Positions 1 to 8,466 of a DNA stretch of 64,000 bases are shown one piece after another. The stretch's first letter is position 1. Each line of letters opens with the position of its first letter. Position numbers and translations under genes: made by a program. The notes under the pieces are model-generated. The model worked only from the letters and a program-made list of their open reading frames with translations. It made no database searches and was not told the DNA's origin. Origin of the DNA: Pseudomonas serbica (GTDB taxonomy: Bacteria > Pseudomonadota > Gammaproteobacteria > Pseudomonadales > Pseudomonadaceae); the NCBI RefSeq assembly GCF_028823535.1, contig NZ_JAQIYM010000009.1, forward strand, positions 124,001-188,000, read 5' to 3'.

Positions 1-126
1 AAGGCAGTGATCGAACGCAAGTTCGAGCCGACGCTGGATGAAACGGCGAAGGAAAAACTCTACGCCGGCTGGAAAAAAGCCGTCAGCCGCACCCGCGATT
101 GGGAGCCACACGAAGGCGCTGAATAA
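1..126 (+). CDS. glpK: Glycerol kinase, C-terminal end (partial)
   Basis: Reading frame 1 is open from the left edge to a TAA at 124-126 and gives the last 41 residues of a protein ending in DWEPHEGAE. The ending and the position directly before glpR and glpD fit glycerol kinase, which phosphorylates glycerol to sn-glycerol-3-phosphate in the cytoplasm. The 5' part lies outside the window, so no catalytic residues can be checked. The identification rests on the tail sequence and on the Pseudomonas glpF-K-R-D order. Confidence 0.8.
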   Translation, partial: KAVIERKFEPTLDETAKEKLYAGWKKAVSRTRDWEPHEGAE

Positions 127-221
127 GCCAGGTTGAGGGCTCGTATCGGGATGTAACTGGTAGGGAGCAGATTCCTGCGGCATCATGGGCAAATTTTGCA
201 CGGCAGCCCAAAGGACGCCCC

Positions 222-977
222 ATGAATCTGCCTCCCCGTCAGCAGCAAATCCTCGAACTGGTCCGCGAGCGCGGCTATGTCAGCATCGAGGAAATGGCCA
301 CGCTGTTCGTTGTTACCCCGCAGACCATCCGTCGCGATATCAATCAACTGGCAGAAGCCAATTTGTTGCGCCGCTACCACGGTGGCGCGGCTTACGATTC
401 CAGTGTTGAAAACACCGCCTACGCCATGCGCGCCGATCAGATGCGCGACGAGAAACAGCGCATTGGCGAAGCCATCGCCGCGCAGATCCCAGACCACGCC
501 TCGCTGTTCATCAATATCGGTACGACCACTGAATCCATTGCCCGTGCCCTGCTCAACCACAATCACCTGAAGATCATTACCAACAACCTGCATGTGGCCT
601 CGATGCTCAGCGCCAAGGACGACTTCGACGTGCTGCTGACCGGGGGCAATGTGCGGCGTGACGGTGGCGTGGTCGGCCAGGCCAGCGTCGACTTCATCAA
701 CCAGTTCAAGGTCGACTTTGCCCTGGTCGGCATCAGCGGCATCGATGAAGACGGCAGCCTGCTGGATTTCGATTATCAGGAAGTGCGGGTATCCCAGGCC
801 ATCATCGCCAACGCCCGCAAGGTGATTCTCGCGGCCGACTCCAGCAAGTTCGGGCGCAACGCCATGATCCGCCTGGGGCCGATCAGCCTGATCGATTGCC
901 TGGTCACCGACCAGCAGCCCGTGCCAGCGCTGACCCAGTTGTTGAATCAGCACAAGATTCGTCTGGAGGTCGTTTAA
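222..977 (+). CDS. glpR: DeoR-family glycerol-3-phosphate regulon repressor
   Basis: The protein has 251 aa, the normal length for the family. An N-terminal DeoR winged helix-turn-helix (about residues 1-57, with TPQTIRRDINQL as the recognition helix region) is followed by a DeoRC effector domain (about 75-235) containing the NIGTTTESIAR phosphosugar-binding type motif. GlpR represses glp genes and is released by glycerol-3-phosphate. An AAGGA-type ribosome site at about 210-214 supports the ATG at 222. The gene sits between glpK and glpD, as in other pseudomonads, and GlpR-like operators lie before glpD. Confidence 0.92.
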   Translation: MNLPPRQQQILELVRERGYVSIEEMATLFVVTPQTIRRDINQLAEANLLRRYHGGAAYDSSVENTAYAMRADQMRDEKQRIGEAIAAQIPDHASLFINIGTTTESIARALLNHNHLKIITNNLHVASMLSAKDDFDVLLTGGNVRRDGGVVGQASVDFINQFKVDFALVGISGIDEDGSLLDFDYQEVRVSQAIIANARKVILAADSSKFGRNAMIRLGPISLIDCLVTDQQPVPALTQLLNQHKIRLEVV

Positions 978-1000
978 CACCGAAGGTGCTTAAACAACCT

Positions 1001-1065
1001 GTAGGAGCCGGCTTGCCGGCGAAGGCGATCTCAGCAACGCCTTCGCCAGCAAGCCTGGCTCCTAC
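1001..1065. repeat. REP-type inverted pair
   Basis: The arm TAGGAGCCGGCTTGCCGGCGAAGG is mirrored by CCTTCGCCAGCAAGCCTGGCTCCTA after a short loop. This is the common Pseudomonas intergenic palindrome. It lies just after glpR and may limit read-through or protect the 3' end. Confidence 0.85.
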
Positions 1066-1096
1066 GGAACACACGCAATCCCTCCCGCCTTTTAAA

Positions 1097-1208
1097 TGTT
1101 CGAATATTTTCCTTTAATCACCCTTCGATGAGTATTTTCAATCGAAGCCGACTGGCTGCGCGCGTCTTTATAGGCTAAGATTTTCGCAAATGAACATTAA
1201 TGTTCGAA
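1097..1208. promoter_or_regulatory. Candidate GlpR operators and glpD promoter region
   Basis: TGTTCGAA occurs at 1097-1104 and again at 1201-1208. The second copy overlaps a perfect palindrome GAACATTAATGTTC (1192-1205). This resembles the known GlpR operator core, in which TGTTCG half sites face CGAACA. The position 41-57 bp before the glpD ATG fits repression of glpD. The two-site arrangement suggests looping or cooperative binding, which is inference. Confidence 0.65.
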
Positions 1209-1248
1209 TTCAAATACAGAAAATCAAAGAATTCCGAGGCCTTAGCCG

Positions 1249-2787
1249 ATGCCCACTACTCATTTGCCAACGCCGCCTCTCGCCGAGGTCTACGATATCG
1301 CCGTCATCGGTGGCGGCATCAATGGCGTTGGAATCGCGGCAGATGCCGCCGGTCGCGGCCTGTCGGTGTTCCTTTGCGAAAAGGATGATCTGGCCAGCCA
1401 CACCTCGTCGGCCAGTAGCAAGCTGATCCACGGTGGCCTGCGCTACCTCGAACATTACGAATTCCGTCTGGTGCGCGAAGCCCTGGCCGAGCGTGAAGTG
1501 TTGCTGGCCAAGGCTCCGCACATCGTCAAGCCCATGCGCTTCGTGCTGCCGCATCGCCCGCATCTGCGCCCGGCCTGGATGATCCGCGCCGGCCTGTTCC
1601 TTTATGACAACCTGGGCAAACGGGAAACGCTGGCCGGTTCAAAAAGCCTGAAGTTCGGCCCGGACAGCGCGCTGAAAAGCGAAATCACCAAAGGGTTCGA
1701 ATACTCCGACTGCTGGGTCGACGATGCGCGCCTGGTGGTATTGAACGCCATGGCGGCCCGGGAAAAAGGCGCCCACGTCCACACCCAGACTCGCTGCGTG
1801 AGCGCGCGCCGCACCAAAGGCCTGTGGCACCTGCACCTGGAGCGCGCCGATGGCAGCCTGTTTTCGATCCGCGCCAAAGCGCTGGTGAATGCGGCCGGCC
1901 CGTGGGTCGCCAAGTTCATTCGCGACGACCTGAAGATGGAATCGCCGTATGGCATCCGCCTGATCCAGGGCAGCCACCTGATCGTGCCGAAATTGTACGA
2001 AGGCGATCACGCGCATATCTTGCAAAACGAAGATCAGCGCATCGTCTTTACCATTCCGTATCTCAATCACTTCACCCTGATCGGCACCACCGACCGTGAG
2101 TACACCGGCGATCCGGCAAAAGTGGCGATCACAGAGACCGAGACCGATTACCTGCTGCAAGTGGTCAACGCTCACTTCAAGAAGCAGAGCAGCCGTGACG
2201 ATATCCTGCACAGCTATTCCGGCGTGCGTCCGCTGTGCAACGACGAGTCCGACAACCCGTCGGCCGTCACCCGCGACTACACCCTGGCGCTGTCGGGCAG
2301 CGGCGAGGAAGCGCCCCTGCTGTCGGTGTTCGGCGGCAAGCTGACCACCTACCGCAAGCTGGCCGAGTCGGCGCTGGCGCAACTGGCACCGCACTTTCCA
2401 CAGATCAAGCCAAGCTGGACCGCCACCGCGACCCTGCCGGGTGGCGAAGACATGAGCACACCGCAGGCGCTGAGCTCGCTGATCCGCGACAAGTACGACT
2501 GGATTCCCAGCGAAATCTCGCGCCGCTGGGCCACCACCTACGGCAGCCGGACCTGGCGCATGCTCGATGGGGTACAGAATCTCGATGACATGGGCGAACA
2601 CATTGGCGGCGGCCTGTACACCCGTGAGGTCGATTACCTGTGCAGCGAAGAGTGGGCAAGCAGCGCCCACGACATTCTATGGCGTCGCAGCAAGCTCGGT
2701 CTGTTCACCACCCCTGAACAACAGGAACGGCTCGCCGATTACTTGAGCAAGGTCGAGCAGAACCGCAGCAAGATCCAAGCAGCCTGA
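1249..2787 (+). CDS. glpD: Aerobic glycerol-3-phosphate dehydrogenase
   Basis: The protein has 512 aa, matching the family length. The N-terminal FAD-binding Rossmann motif VIGGGINGVGIAADAAGRG (about residues 19-37) is followed by the signature SSKLIHGGLRYLE (about 56-68). GlpD is a peripheral inner-membrane flavoprotein that oxidises glycerol-3-phosphate to dihydroxyacetone phosphate and passes electrons to ubiquinone. It follows glpR with about 270 bp between them holding a REP pair and GlpR-like operators, so it is probably transcribed from its own GlpR-controlled promoter. Confidence 0.96.
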   Translation: MPTTHLPTPPLAEVYDIAVIGGGINGVGIAADAAGRGLSVFLCEKDDLASHTSSASSKLIHGGLRYLEHYEFRLVREALAEREVLLAKAPHIVKPMRFVLPHRPHLRPAWMIRAGLFLYDNLGKRETLAGSKSLKFGPDSALKSEITKGFEYSDCWVDDARLVVLNAMAAREKGAHVHTQTRCVSARRTKGLWHLHLERADGSLFSIRAKALVNAAGPWVAKFIRDDLKMESPYGIRLIQGSHLIVPKLYEGDHAHILQNEDQRIVFTIPYLNHFTLIGTTDREYTGDPAKVAITETETDYLLQVVNAHFKKQSSRDDILHSYSGVRPLCNDESDNPSAVTRDYTLALSGSGEEAPLLSVFGGKLTTYRKLAESALAQLAPHFPQIKPSWTATATLPGGEDMSTPQALSSLIRDKYDWIPSEISRRWATTYGSRTWRMLDGVQNLDDMGEHIGGGLYTREVDYLCSEEWASSAHDILWRRSKLGLFTTPEQQERLADYLSKVEQNRSKIQAA

Positions 2788-2798
2788 TCCCCCCTCTG

Positions 2799-2882
2799 GT
2801 AGGAGCCCGGCTTGCCGGCGAAGGCGTCCTCAAGCCTTGCGCCAGTCTGTCGGGCGCCTTCGCCGGCAAGCCGGACGCCTAT
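2799..2882. repeat. REP-type inverted pair after glpD
   Basis: GTAGGAGCCCGGCTTGCCGG with GCGAAGGCG is mirrored by CGCCTTCGCCGGCAAGCCGG. It is the same repeat class as the copy after glpR and separates glpD from the amino acid transport operon. Confidence 0.85.
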
Positions 2883-2891
2883 GGATTCGCA

Positions 2892-2936
2892 TTCGGTTTT
2901 CCGAACGCGACTCGGCGGTCAATTCGGTAAACCGGA
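2892..2936. promoter_or_regulatory. Two AauR-type activator sites (UAS)
   Basis: TTCGGTTTTCCGAA (2892-2905) is a perfect inverted repeat. TTCGGTAAACCGGA (2923-2936) is the same pattern with one mismatched arm position. From memory, the AauR binding motif described in P. putida is TTCGG-N4-CCGAA. The sites lie about 80-120 bp upstream of a sigma-54 promoter and are 31 bp apart centre to centre, about three helical turns, as expected for an enhancer-binding protein. The matching regulator gene lies downstream at 8463-9791. Confidence 0.8.
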
Positions 2937-3013
2937 TTTCTTCTGCCCGCCAACGCCCCCAATAAATATTTAATTTCCTTATAAATCAGTTAATTAGCCC
3001 ATACAGCCTGGCC

Positions 3014-3029
3014 TGGCACGAGTCATGCT
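3014..3029 (+). promoter_or_regulatory. Sigma-54 promoter of the acidic amino acid transport operon
   Basis: TGGCACGAGTCATGCT matches the sigma-54 consensus TGGCACG-N4-TTGCW with a single mismatch and the required spacing between the GG and GC elements. Transcription should start near 3040, about 105 bases before gltI. A sigma-54 activator, AauR, is encoded downstream. Confidence 0.85.
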
Positions 3030-3144
3030 CTACACTCTTGAACGAATGCCTGTTGTGCCAACACTTCAGGAGCCGTCAGGCATTCGAAGCACAAAAGGGC
3101 CGAAGAACTGGCTCCATAAAAAAAACAATGTCGAGGAAAATTTG

Positions 3145-4059
3145 ATGCGCATCGTTCCCCATATCCTGGGCGCAGCCATTGCTGCCGCTCTGATCAGCAC
3201 GCCAGTTTTCGCCGCCGAACTCACCGGCACCCTGAAGAAGATTAAAGAGTCCGGTGTCATCACCCTCGGGCATCGTGACGCTTCCATTCCTTTCTCCTAC
3301 ATCGCGGACGCTTCCGGCAAACCGGTCGGCTACTCCCACGACATCCAGTTGAAAGTCGTCGAAGCCCTGAAAAAAGACCTGGACCTGCCGAACCTGCAGG
3401 TCAAGTACAACCTGGTCACCTCGCAAACCCGTATCCCGCTGGTGCAGAACGGCACCGTGGACTTGGAATGCGGCTCCACCACCAACAACGTCGAGCGTCA
3501 GCAGCAAGTTGACTTCTCCGTCGGCATCTTCGAAATCGGTACCCGCCTGTTGTCCAAAAAGGACTCCAAGTACAAGGATTTCGATGACCTCAAAGGCAAG
3601 AACGTCGTGACCACCGCCGGCACCACGTCCGAGCGCATCCTCAAGGCGATGAACGCCGACAAGCAGATGGGCATGAACGTGATCTCCGCCAAAGACCACG
3701 GCGAATCCTTCCAGATGCTGGAAACCGGCCGTGCAGTGGCCTTCATGATGGACGACGCCCTGCTCGCCGGTGAAGCAGCCAAGGCCAAGAAGGCTGATGA
3801 CTGGGCCGTGACCGGTACTCCACAGTCCTACGAAATCTACGGCTGCATGGTGCGCAAAGGCGACGAGCCGTTCAAGAAGGCCGTGGATGACGCCATCAAG
3901 GCCACCTACGCGTCGGGCGAGATCAACAAGATCTACGAAAAATGGTTCATGCAGCCAATCCCGCCAAAAAACCTGAACCTGAACTTCCCGATGAGTGACG
4001 AACTCAAGGCCCTGATCGCCAATCCGACCGATAAAGCGGCTGACGACAAGAAGTCCTGA
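3145..4059 (+). CDS. gltI: Glutamate/aspartate ABC transporter, periplasmic binding protein
   Basis: The mature-type protein has 304 aa. The start at 3145 is preferred over an in-frame ATG at 3025 because GAGGA lies at 3133-3137, a signal peptide follows directly (hydrophobic, cleaved after VFA), and 3025 lies inside the sigma-54 promoter. The body is a family 3 solute-binding domain (about residues 30-270) with GVITLGHRDASIPFSY and the RIPLVQNGTVDLECGSTTN segment. The protein captures glutamate and aspartate in the periplasm for the permease encoded downstream. The same system is named aatJ in P. aeruginosa. Confidence 0.93.
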   Translation: MRIVPHILGAAIAAALISTPVFAAELTGTLKKIKESGVITLGHRDASIPFSYIADASGKPVGYSHDIQLKVVEALKKDLDLPNLQVKYNLVTSQTRIPLVQNGTVDLECGSTTNNVERQQQVDFSVGIFEIGTRLLSKKDSKYKDFDDLKGKNVVTTAGTTSERILKAMNADKQMGMNVISAKDHGESFQMLETGRAVAFMMDDALLAGEAAKAKKADDWAVTGTPQSYEIYGCMVRKGDEPFKKAVDDAIKATYASGEINKIYEKWFMQPIPPKNLNLNFPMSDELKALIANPTDKAADDKKS

Positions 4060-4085
4060 TTTCTGACTAACCTTATCTCCTGAGA

Positions 4086-4110
4086 GGGCCCCGGCCCTTT
4101 CGGGGGGTTG
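4086..4110 (+). terminator. Attenuator-like hairpin between gltI and gltJ
   Basis: CCCCG (4089-4093) pairs with CGGGG (4101-4105) across a GCCCTTT loop and is followed by GGTTGT, with no long T run. It lies in the 194-base gap after gltI. Such hairpins after binding-protein genes usually stabilise the upstream message or lower permease expression, which is inference here. The rest of the gap (4111-4253) holds no gene. Confidence 0.5.
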
Positions 4111-4253
4111 TCACTCCCTGCTGGCATTTTTTGGAAACACTCGCACCGGTCGCTGTCGAGCCGATGTCGTGTGCCTGACCGTCAAGGTCGGGCGGGAACG
4201 GAGCTTCCCCCAAGCGGGTACCTGTACATCGATCGATCTGAGGGGAGACCCTA

Positions 4254-5000
4254 ATGAATTACAACTGGGACTGGGGCGTGTTCTTCAAGTCCACCGGCGT
4301 TGGCAGCGAGACCTATCTCGACTGGTACATCACCGGCCTGGCCTGGACCATCGGCATCGCCATCGCGGCCTGGATCATTGCCCTGACACTGGGCTCGATC
4401 CTGGGTGTCATGCGTACCATGCCGAACCGCATCGTATCGGGCATCGCCACCTGCTACGTCGAACTCTTCCGTAACGTGCCGCTGCTGGTCCAGCTGTTCA
4501 TCTGGTACTTCCTGGTACCCGACCTGCTGCCCGCAGACCTGCAAGAGTGGTACAAGCAGGACCTGAACCCGACCACATCGGCCTTCCTCAGCGTCGTCGT
4601 GTGCCTGGGCCTGTTCACCACCGCACGGGTTTGCGAACAGGTGCGCACCGGTATCCAGGCGCTGCCCCGCGGCCAGGAATCCGCGGCCCGCGCCATGGGC
4701 TTCAAGTTGCCGCAGATCTACTGGAACGTGCTGCTGCCCCAGGCCTACCGGATCATCATTCCGCCGCTCACCTCGGAATTCTTGAACGTCTTCAAGAACA
4801 CTTCCGTGGCCTCGCTGATCGGCCTGATGGAGCTGCTGGCGCAGACCAAGCAGACCGCCGAGTTCTCGGCCAACCTGTTCGAAGCCTTCACCCTGGCCAC
4901 GCTGATCTACTTCACCCTGAACATGAGCCTGATGTTGCTGATGCGCCTGGTCGAGAAGAAAGTCGCCGTACCGGGCCTGATTTCCGTAGGGGGTAAATGA
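4254..5000 (+). CDS. gltJ: Glutamate/aspartate ABC transporter permease (first)
   Basis: The protein has 248 aa with about five membrane segments and the polar amino acid permease fold. A strong AGGGGAG site at 4241-4247 sets the ATG. The permease-ATPase coupling (EAA) loop is visible as ESAARAMGFKLPQIYWNVLLPQAYR. The stop codon overlaps the start of the second permease in an ATGA. It forms the inner-membrane channel with the next gene. The P. aeruginosa name is aatQ. Confidence 0.93.
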   Translation: MNYNWDWGVFFKSTGVGSETYLDWYITGLAWTIGIAIAAWIIALTLGSILGVMRTMPNRIVSGIATCYVELFRNVPLLVQLFIWYFLVPDLLPADLQEWYKQDLNPTTSAFLSVVVCLGLFTTARVCEQVRTGIQALPRGQESAARAMGFKLPQIYWNVLLPQAYRIIIPPLTSEFLNVFKNTSVASLIGLMELLAQTKQTAEFSANLFEAFTLATLIYFTLNMSLMLLMRLVEKKVAVPGLISVGGK

Positions 5001-5671
5001 TGGAATTCGACTTCTCGGGCATCATCCCGTCCCTGCCGGGCCTGTGGAACGGCATGGTCATGACCCTCAAGCTGATGGCCATGGGCGTGATCGGCGGGAT
5101 CATCCTCGGCACGATCCTGGCGCTGTGCCGTCTGTCGCACAACAAACTGCTGTCGAACCTGGCCGGCGCGTACGTCAACTACTTCCGCTCGATCCCGTTG
5201 CTGCTGGTGATCACCTGGTTCTACCTGGCGGTGCCGTTCGTGCTGCGCTGGATCACGGGCGAAGACACACCGATCGGTGCGTTCACCTCGTGCATCGTCG
5301 CGTTCATGATGTTCGAAGCGGCTTACTTCTGCGAAATCGTCCGCGCCGGGGTGCAGTCGATTCCCAAGGGCCAGATGGGCGCTGCCCAGGCGCTGGGCAT
5401 GACCTATGGCCAGATGATGCGCCTGATCATCCTGCCGCAGGCGTTTCGCAAGATGACCCCGCTGTTGCTGCAGCAGAGCATCATCCTGTTCCAGGACACC
5501 TCGCTGGTGTACGCCGTCGGCCTGGTGGACTTCCTCAATGCTTCGCGCGCCAGTGGCGACATCATTGGCCGCTCCAATGAGTTCCTGATCTTCGCAGGTC
5601 TCGTGTACTTCATCATCAGCTTTTCCGCCTCGCTGCTGGTCAAGCGTCTGCAAAAAAGGTTCGCCGTATGA
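4997..5671 (+). CDS. gltK: Glutamate/aspartate ABC transporter permease (second)
   Basis: The protein has 224 aa with about five transmembrane helices and the His/Glu/Gln/Arg-type permease fold. The EAA loop reads AAQALGMTYGQMMRLIILPQAFR. It overlaps the preceding gene and the ATPase gene by 4 bases each (ATGA), which indicates translational coupling. It pairs with GltJ to form the transmembrane channel. The P. aeruginosa name is aatM. Confidence 0.93.
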   Translation: MMEFDFSGIIPSLPGLWNGMVMTLKLMAMGVIGGIILGTILALCRLSHNKLLSNLAGAYVNYFRSIPLLLVITWFYLAVPFVLRWITGEDTPIGAFTSCIVAFMMFEAAYFCEIVRAGVQSIPKGQMGAAQALGMTYGQMMRLIILPQAFRKMTPLLLQQSIILFQDTSLVYAVGLVDFLNASRASGDIIGRSNEFLIFAGLVYFIISFSASLLVKRLQKRFAV

Positions 5672-6402
5672 TCTCTATCAAAAGCATCAACAAGTGGTAT
5701 GGGGACTTCCAGGTACTGACTGATTGCAGCACCGAGGTCAAGAAAGGCGAAGTGATCGTGGTGTGCGGGCCGTCCGGTTCCGGCAAATCGACCCTGATCA
5801 AGTGCGTCAATGCTCTGGAACCGTTCCAGAAAGGCGACATCGTGGTCGACGGTACGTCCATCGCCGACCCGAAGACCAACCTGCCGAAACTGCGTTCGCG
5901 GGTGGGCATGGTGTTCCAGCATTTCGAACTGTTCCCGCACCTGACCATCACTGAAAACCTGACCATCGCGCAGATCAAGGTGTTGGGCCGCAGCAAGGAA
6001 GAGGCCACCAAGAAAGGCCTGCAGTTGCTGGAGCGTGTCGGCCTCTCGGCCCATGCGCACAAGCACCCGGGTCAACTGTCCGGCGGCCAGCAGCAGCGCG
6101 TGGCGATTGCCCGCGCGCTGGCGATGGACCCGATCGTCATGCTGTTCGACGAACCGACCTCGGCGCTGGACCCGGAAATGGTCAACGAAGTGCTGGACGT
6201 GATGGTGCAACTGGCCCACGAAGGCATGACCATGATGTGCGTGACCCACGAAATGGGCTTCGCCCGCAAAGTGGCCGACCGCGTGATCTTCATGGACGCT
6301 GGCAAGATTATCGAAGACTGCAAGAAAGAGGATTTCTTCGGCGACATCAGCCACCGTGCCGAACGTACGCAGCACTTCCTCAACAAGATCCTGCAACACT
6401 AA
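5668..6402 (+). CDS. gltL: Glutamate/aspartate ABC transporter ATPase
   Basis: The protein has 244 aa. Walker A is GPSGSGKST (about residues 34-42), the ABC signature is LSGGQQQR (about 136-143), and Walker B is IVMLFDEPTSALD (about 154-166), followed by the H-loop VTHEMGFA. It hydrolyses ATP on the cytoplasmic face to drive uptake. It is the last gene of gltI-J-K-L and a REP pair follows it. The P. aeruginosa name is aatP. Confidence 0.95.
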   Translation: MISIKSINKWYGDFQVLTDCSTEVKKGEVIVVCGPSGSGKSTLIKCVNALEPFQKGDIVVDGTSIADPKTNLPKLRSRVGMVFQHFELFPHLTITENLTIAQIKVLGRSKEEATKKGLQLLERVGLSAHAHKHPGQLSGGQQQRVAIARALAMDPIVMLFDEPTSALDPEMVNEVLDVMVQLAHEGMTMMCVTHEMGFARKVADRVIFMDAGKIIEDCKKEDFFGDISHRAERTQHFLNKILQH

Positions 6403-6418
6403 GAAAACACCGCTCCCC

Positions 6419-6514
6419 AAATGTGGGAGCGGGCTTGCTCGCGAAAGCGGTGTGTCAGTCGCACCTGTTTTGAATGTGCCGCCGTCTTCGCGAGCAAGCC
6501 CGCTCCCACATTGG
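6419..6514. repeat. REP-type inverted pair after gltL
   Basis: AAATGTGGGAGCGGGCTTGCTCGCGAA is mirrored by TTCGCGAGCAAGCCCGCTCCCACATT across about 40 bases. It is the GTGGGAGC variant of the repeat and separates the importer operon from aauSR. Confidence 0.88.
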
Positions 6515-6561
6515 GTCAGCGGTGATTTTAAGATTTGTGTTGTGGTTGACCCAAGGCATCT

Positions 6562-8466
6562 GTGATGAAATGCGACCCCAATCTTTATCGCGCCACGTCG
6601 CCATCACTCGCCGTGAAACCCCGCCTGATTCGCCATCTGTTCCTGCCGCCGCTGATCATCGCGCTGATGATCGGACTGGGTTATATCGGCTTCTGGACCA
6701 GTGAACACTATGGTATCCGCAGCCTCGGCGAAAACGGCCAGCGCCAGCTGGAACTGCACGCCCGTGCCGTCGAAAGCGAGATCAGCAAATACACCTACCT
6801 GCCCAGCCTGCTGGAACTCGAAACCAGTGTTTCCAAGCTGCTGGCCGACCCGACGCCGGAACACCGGCAGACCGTCAATGATTACCTCGAAGGCCTGAAC
6901 CGACGCAGCCGCAGCCGGGCCATCTACGTGATGGACACCACTGGCCGCGTCATGGCCACCAGTAACTGGCGCGATGTCGACAGTTACCTGGGCGAAGACC
7001 TGTCCTTCCGTGCCTATTTCCAGAACGCCGTACGCGGTCAGCCCGGCCGTTTCTATGGCATCGGCAGCACCAACGGCGAACCCGGTTACTACCTGGCCCA
7101 TGGCCTGGAAGAACACGGCAAGATCATCGGCGTCGCGGTGGTCAAGGTGCGCCTCGAAGCCATGGAAGAACGCTGGCAGAGGGCGCGCCTGGAAGCCTTC
7201 GTCAGCGACGAGAACGGCATCATCATTCTCTCCAGCGATCCGGCACGACGCCTGAAGTCAGTGGTACCGCTGAGCGAAGAAACCAAGGAAAAGCTCGCCC
7301 GCAGTCTGCAGTACTACTGGTTTCCGCTGAACGAACTGCAACCGCTGGCCCGGGAAACCCTATCCGAGGGCGTGGAAAAACTCACCTTCCCCGCCAACAG
7401 CGAACTGGTTTCCGATGACGAAAACATCAGCTACCTGTCGCAAACCCGGCCCTTGAGCGACACCCCCTGGAATTTCACCCTGCTTACGCCACTACAGGAT
7501 TTGCGCCGCGAAGCGATCAACCAGGGGATTCTGGTGGCCGTGGCATTTGCCCTGGTCGCGTTCCTGCTGATTGCCTGGAACGAGCGGCGCAAGGTGATCG
7601 CCACCCGCCTCGCCGCCCGGGAAGCCTTGCAGGAAGCCAACAACCAACTCGAGCGTCGGATTACCGAACGCACCACCGACCTGCGCGCCAGCAACGAGCG
7701 GCTCAAGGGTCAGATCCGCGAACGTCGTCAGGCCGAAGAGACGCTGCGCCGTGCCCAGGACGAACTGGTGCAGGCCGGAAAACTCGCCGCGATCGGGCAG
7801 ATGTCCACCAGCATCGCCCACGAATTGAACCAGCCATTGGCGGCGCTGCGCACCCTGTCCGGCAACACCGTGCGTTTCCTCGAGCGTGGTCAACTGGACG
7901 TGGCCAGCACCAACCTGAAGACCATCAACGAATTGATCGACCGCATGGGCCGGATTACCGCCAGCCTGCGCTCCTTTGCCCGGCGCGGTGACGACAAGGG
8001 CCAGGCCTGTCTCGGCAAAGCCGTGGACGCGGCCCTGCAATTACTCGGCGGACGCATGGAAAACGCCCATCTGCAATTGCATCGCCACTTCGAGGATGTT
8101 CAGGTGCGGATCGACCAGACCCGCCTTGAGCAAATCCTGGTCAACCTGATCGGCAATGCCCTGGACGCCATGCAGGCGCAACCGCAGCCAGAGTTGTGGC
8201 TCGAAGGCGAAGTATTCGATGGCAAACATCGTCTGCGAGTGAGGGACAATGGCCACGGCATCGATGCCGAAGCGCGCAAGCACCTGTTCGAACCGTTTTT
8301 CACCACCAAACCTGGCGAACAAGGTCTCGGCCTCGGCCTGACCCTTTCCGCGAGCCTGGCCGCTGCCACTGGCGGTCATCTGGGGGTCGAGCACCCGGCC
8401 AGTGGTGGTACCGCTTTCGTCCTCAGTTTACCGTTGGTAAGCCCCACTTCCGCTGAGCCAATATGA
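6562..8466 (+). CDS. aauS: DctB-type sensor histidine kinase for acidic amino acids
   Basis: The protein has 634 aa. It has a first membrane helix (about residues 23-45), a periplasmic double-Cache type sensing region, and a second helix (about 320-340). A coiled-coil linker rich in Arg and Glu follows, then HisKA with H420 in SIAHELNQPLAALR, then HATPase with NALDAM and GLGLGLTLS. By position and by similarity to AauS it senses glutamate or aspartate and phosphorylates AauR. The start may be GTG 6562 or ATG 6565. The stop overlaps aauR by 4 bases. Confidence 0.88.
   Translation: MMKCDPNLYRATSPSLAVKPRLIRHLFLPPLIIALMIGLGYIGFWTSEHYGIRSLGENGQRQLELHARAVESEISKYTYLPSLLELETSVSKLLADPTPEHRQTVNDYLEGLNRRSRSRAIYVMDTTGRVMATSNWRDVDSYLGEDLSFRAYFQNAVRGQPGRFYGIGSTNGEPGYYLAHGLEEHGKIIGVAVVKVRLEAMEERWQRARLEAFVSDENGIIILSSDPARRLKSVVPLSEETKEKLARSLQYYWFPLNELQPLARETLSEGVEKLTFPANSELVSDDENISYLSQTRPLSDTPWNFTLLTPLQDLRREAINQGILVAVAFALVAFLLIAWNERRKVIATRLAAREALQEANNQLERRITERTTDLRASNERLKGQIRERRQAEETLRRAQDELVQAGKLAAIGQMSTSIAHELNQPLAALRTLSGNTVRFLERGQLDVASTNLKTINELIDRMGRITASLRSFARRGDDKGQACLGKAVDAALQLLGGRMENAHLQLHRHFEDVQVRIDQTRLEQILVNLIGNALDAMQAQPQPELWLEGEVFDGKHRLRVRDNGHGIDAEARKHLFEPFFTTKPGEQGLGLGLTLSASLAAATGGHLGVEHPASGGTAFVLSLPLVSPTSAEPI

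Noticed and set aside
3025..3144. Earlier start of gltI at ATG 3025
   Set aside because: It lies inside the sigma-54 promoter and would put 40 unlike residues before a good signal peptide; ATG 3145 has the ribosome site.
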